From the NCBI GenBank assembly GCA_016926575.1, contig JAFGOJ010000009.1:1-13284 (forward strand): 13,284 bases of DNA, in the 5' to 3' direction. The translations under genes were made by a program, and so were the position numbers. Shown here one piece after another: positions 13,223 through 13,284 of the stretch (position 1 is its first letter; each line of letters opens with the position of its first letter). The stretch comes from Anaerolineae bacterium (GTDB lineage Bacteria; Chloroflexota; Anaerolineae; B4-G1; DUEL01). The notes beneath the pieces are model-generated. The model was not told the origin of the DNA. It saw nothing but the letters and a program-made list of their open reading frames with translations, and did no database searches.

Positions 13223-13284
13223 GGGGTCATTGCGAGGGCGCGAAGCGCCCGAAGCCTGTCCCCGAGAAATCGGGGGCAATCCCC
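13223..13284. repeat. Dispersed hairpin repeat of the TCATTGCGAGG...GCAATCCCC type, at the window edge
   Basis: It opens GGGGTCATTGCGAGG and closes GCAATCCCC, imperfect inverted ends. Inside are two hairpins: GGGCGC-GAA-GCGCCC (13236-13250) and CCCCGA-GAAA-TCGGGG (13260-13275). This matches, from memory, a palindromic family scattered between genes in many bacteria. The window ends at its last base, so its true right end is not seen. Bases 13203-13222 show nothing further. Confidence 0.75.

Overview
The window is GC-rich bacterial chromosome carrying eight protein-coding genes. I see no rRNA, tRNA, phage, plasmid or CRISPR signature. The organism is most likely a member of the Chloroflexota, probably Anaerolineae-like. 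This is inferred from the mix of genes: a membrane histidine kinase with a multi-TM/GAF sensor, a MalT-type ATPase fused to a C-terminal winged helix plus BTAD, two GT-C mannosyltransferase-like proteins, and a toroid protein of a type often mislabelled NifH. There is no taxonomic marker gene to confirm it.

Layout, left to right. Bases 1-30 are a 7-bp tandem repeat. A minus-strand pair follows: a GT39-like membrane glycosyltransferase (683-2098) and, 1 bp downstream, a CPBP-type membrane protease homologue (61-681). Diverging from this pair is a plus-strand operon of three genes with 24- and 15-nt gaps: kptA RNA 2'-phosphotransferase (2183-2773), a membrane hybrid-free histidine kinase (2798-5095) and a 1083-residue STAND ATPase/TPR/winged-helix/BTAD regulator (5111-8362). 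A ~109-bp MITE-like palindromic element (8424-8532) separates this operon from a convergent minus-strand pair, a GAF-domain sensor (9507-10124) and an alpha-alpha toroid protein (8572-9510), which overlap in GTGA. Next comes an intergenic stretch with a near-perfect 39-bp palindrome and a long stem-loop. Then follow a beta-decarboxylating dehydrogenase (10314-11432) and a second GT-C glycosyltransferase (11535-13139), both on the minus strand. The right edge holds another dispersed hairpin repeat.

How the genes may work together. The kinase has no receiver-domain partner in the window, and the regulator co-transcribed with it has no receiver domain. The pair is therefore not an ordinary two-component system, and kptA in the same operon adds an RNA or ADP-ribosyl chemistry component whose link is unknown. 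This operon is the best candidate for an undescribed module. The two glycosyltransferases probably build surface glycans or glycoproteins from polyprenyl-linked sugars.

The most informative non-coding signals are the following. A consensus -10 box lies exactly 7 nt before the ATG of the first glycosyltransferase, which implies a leaderless mRNA. Two copies of a period-9 repeat lie just upstream of the dehydrogenase and the second glycosyltransferase, each supplying a -35 element with an 18-bp spacer to a -10 box.
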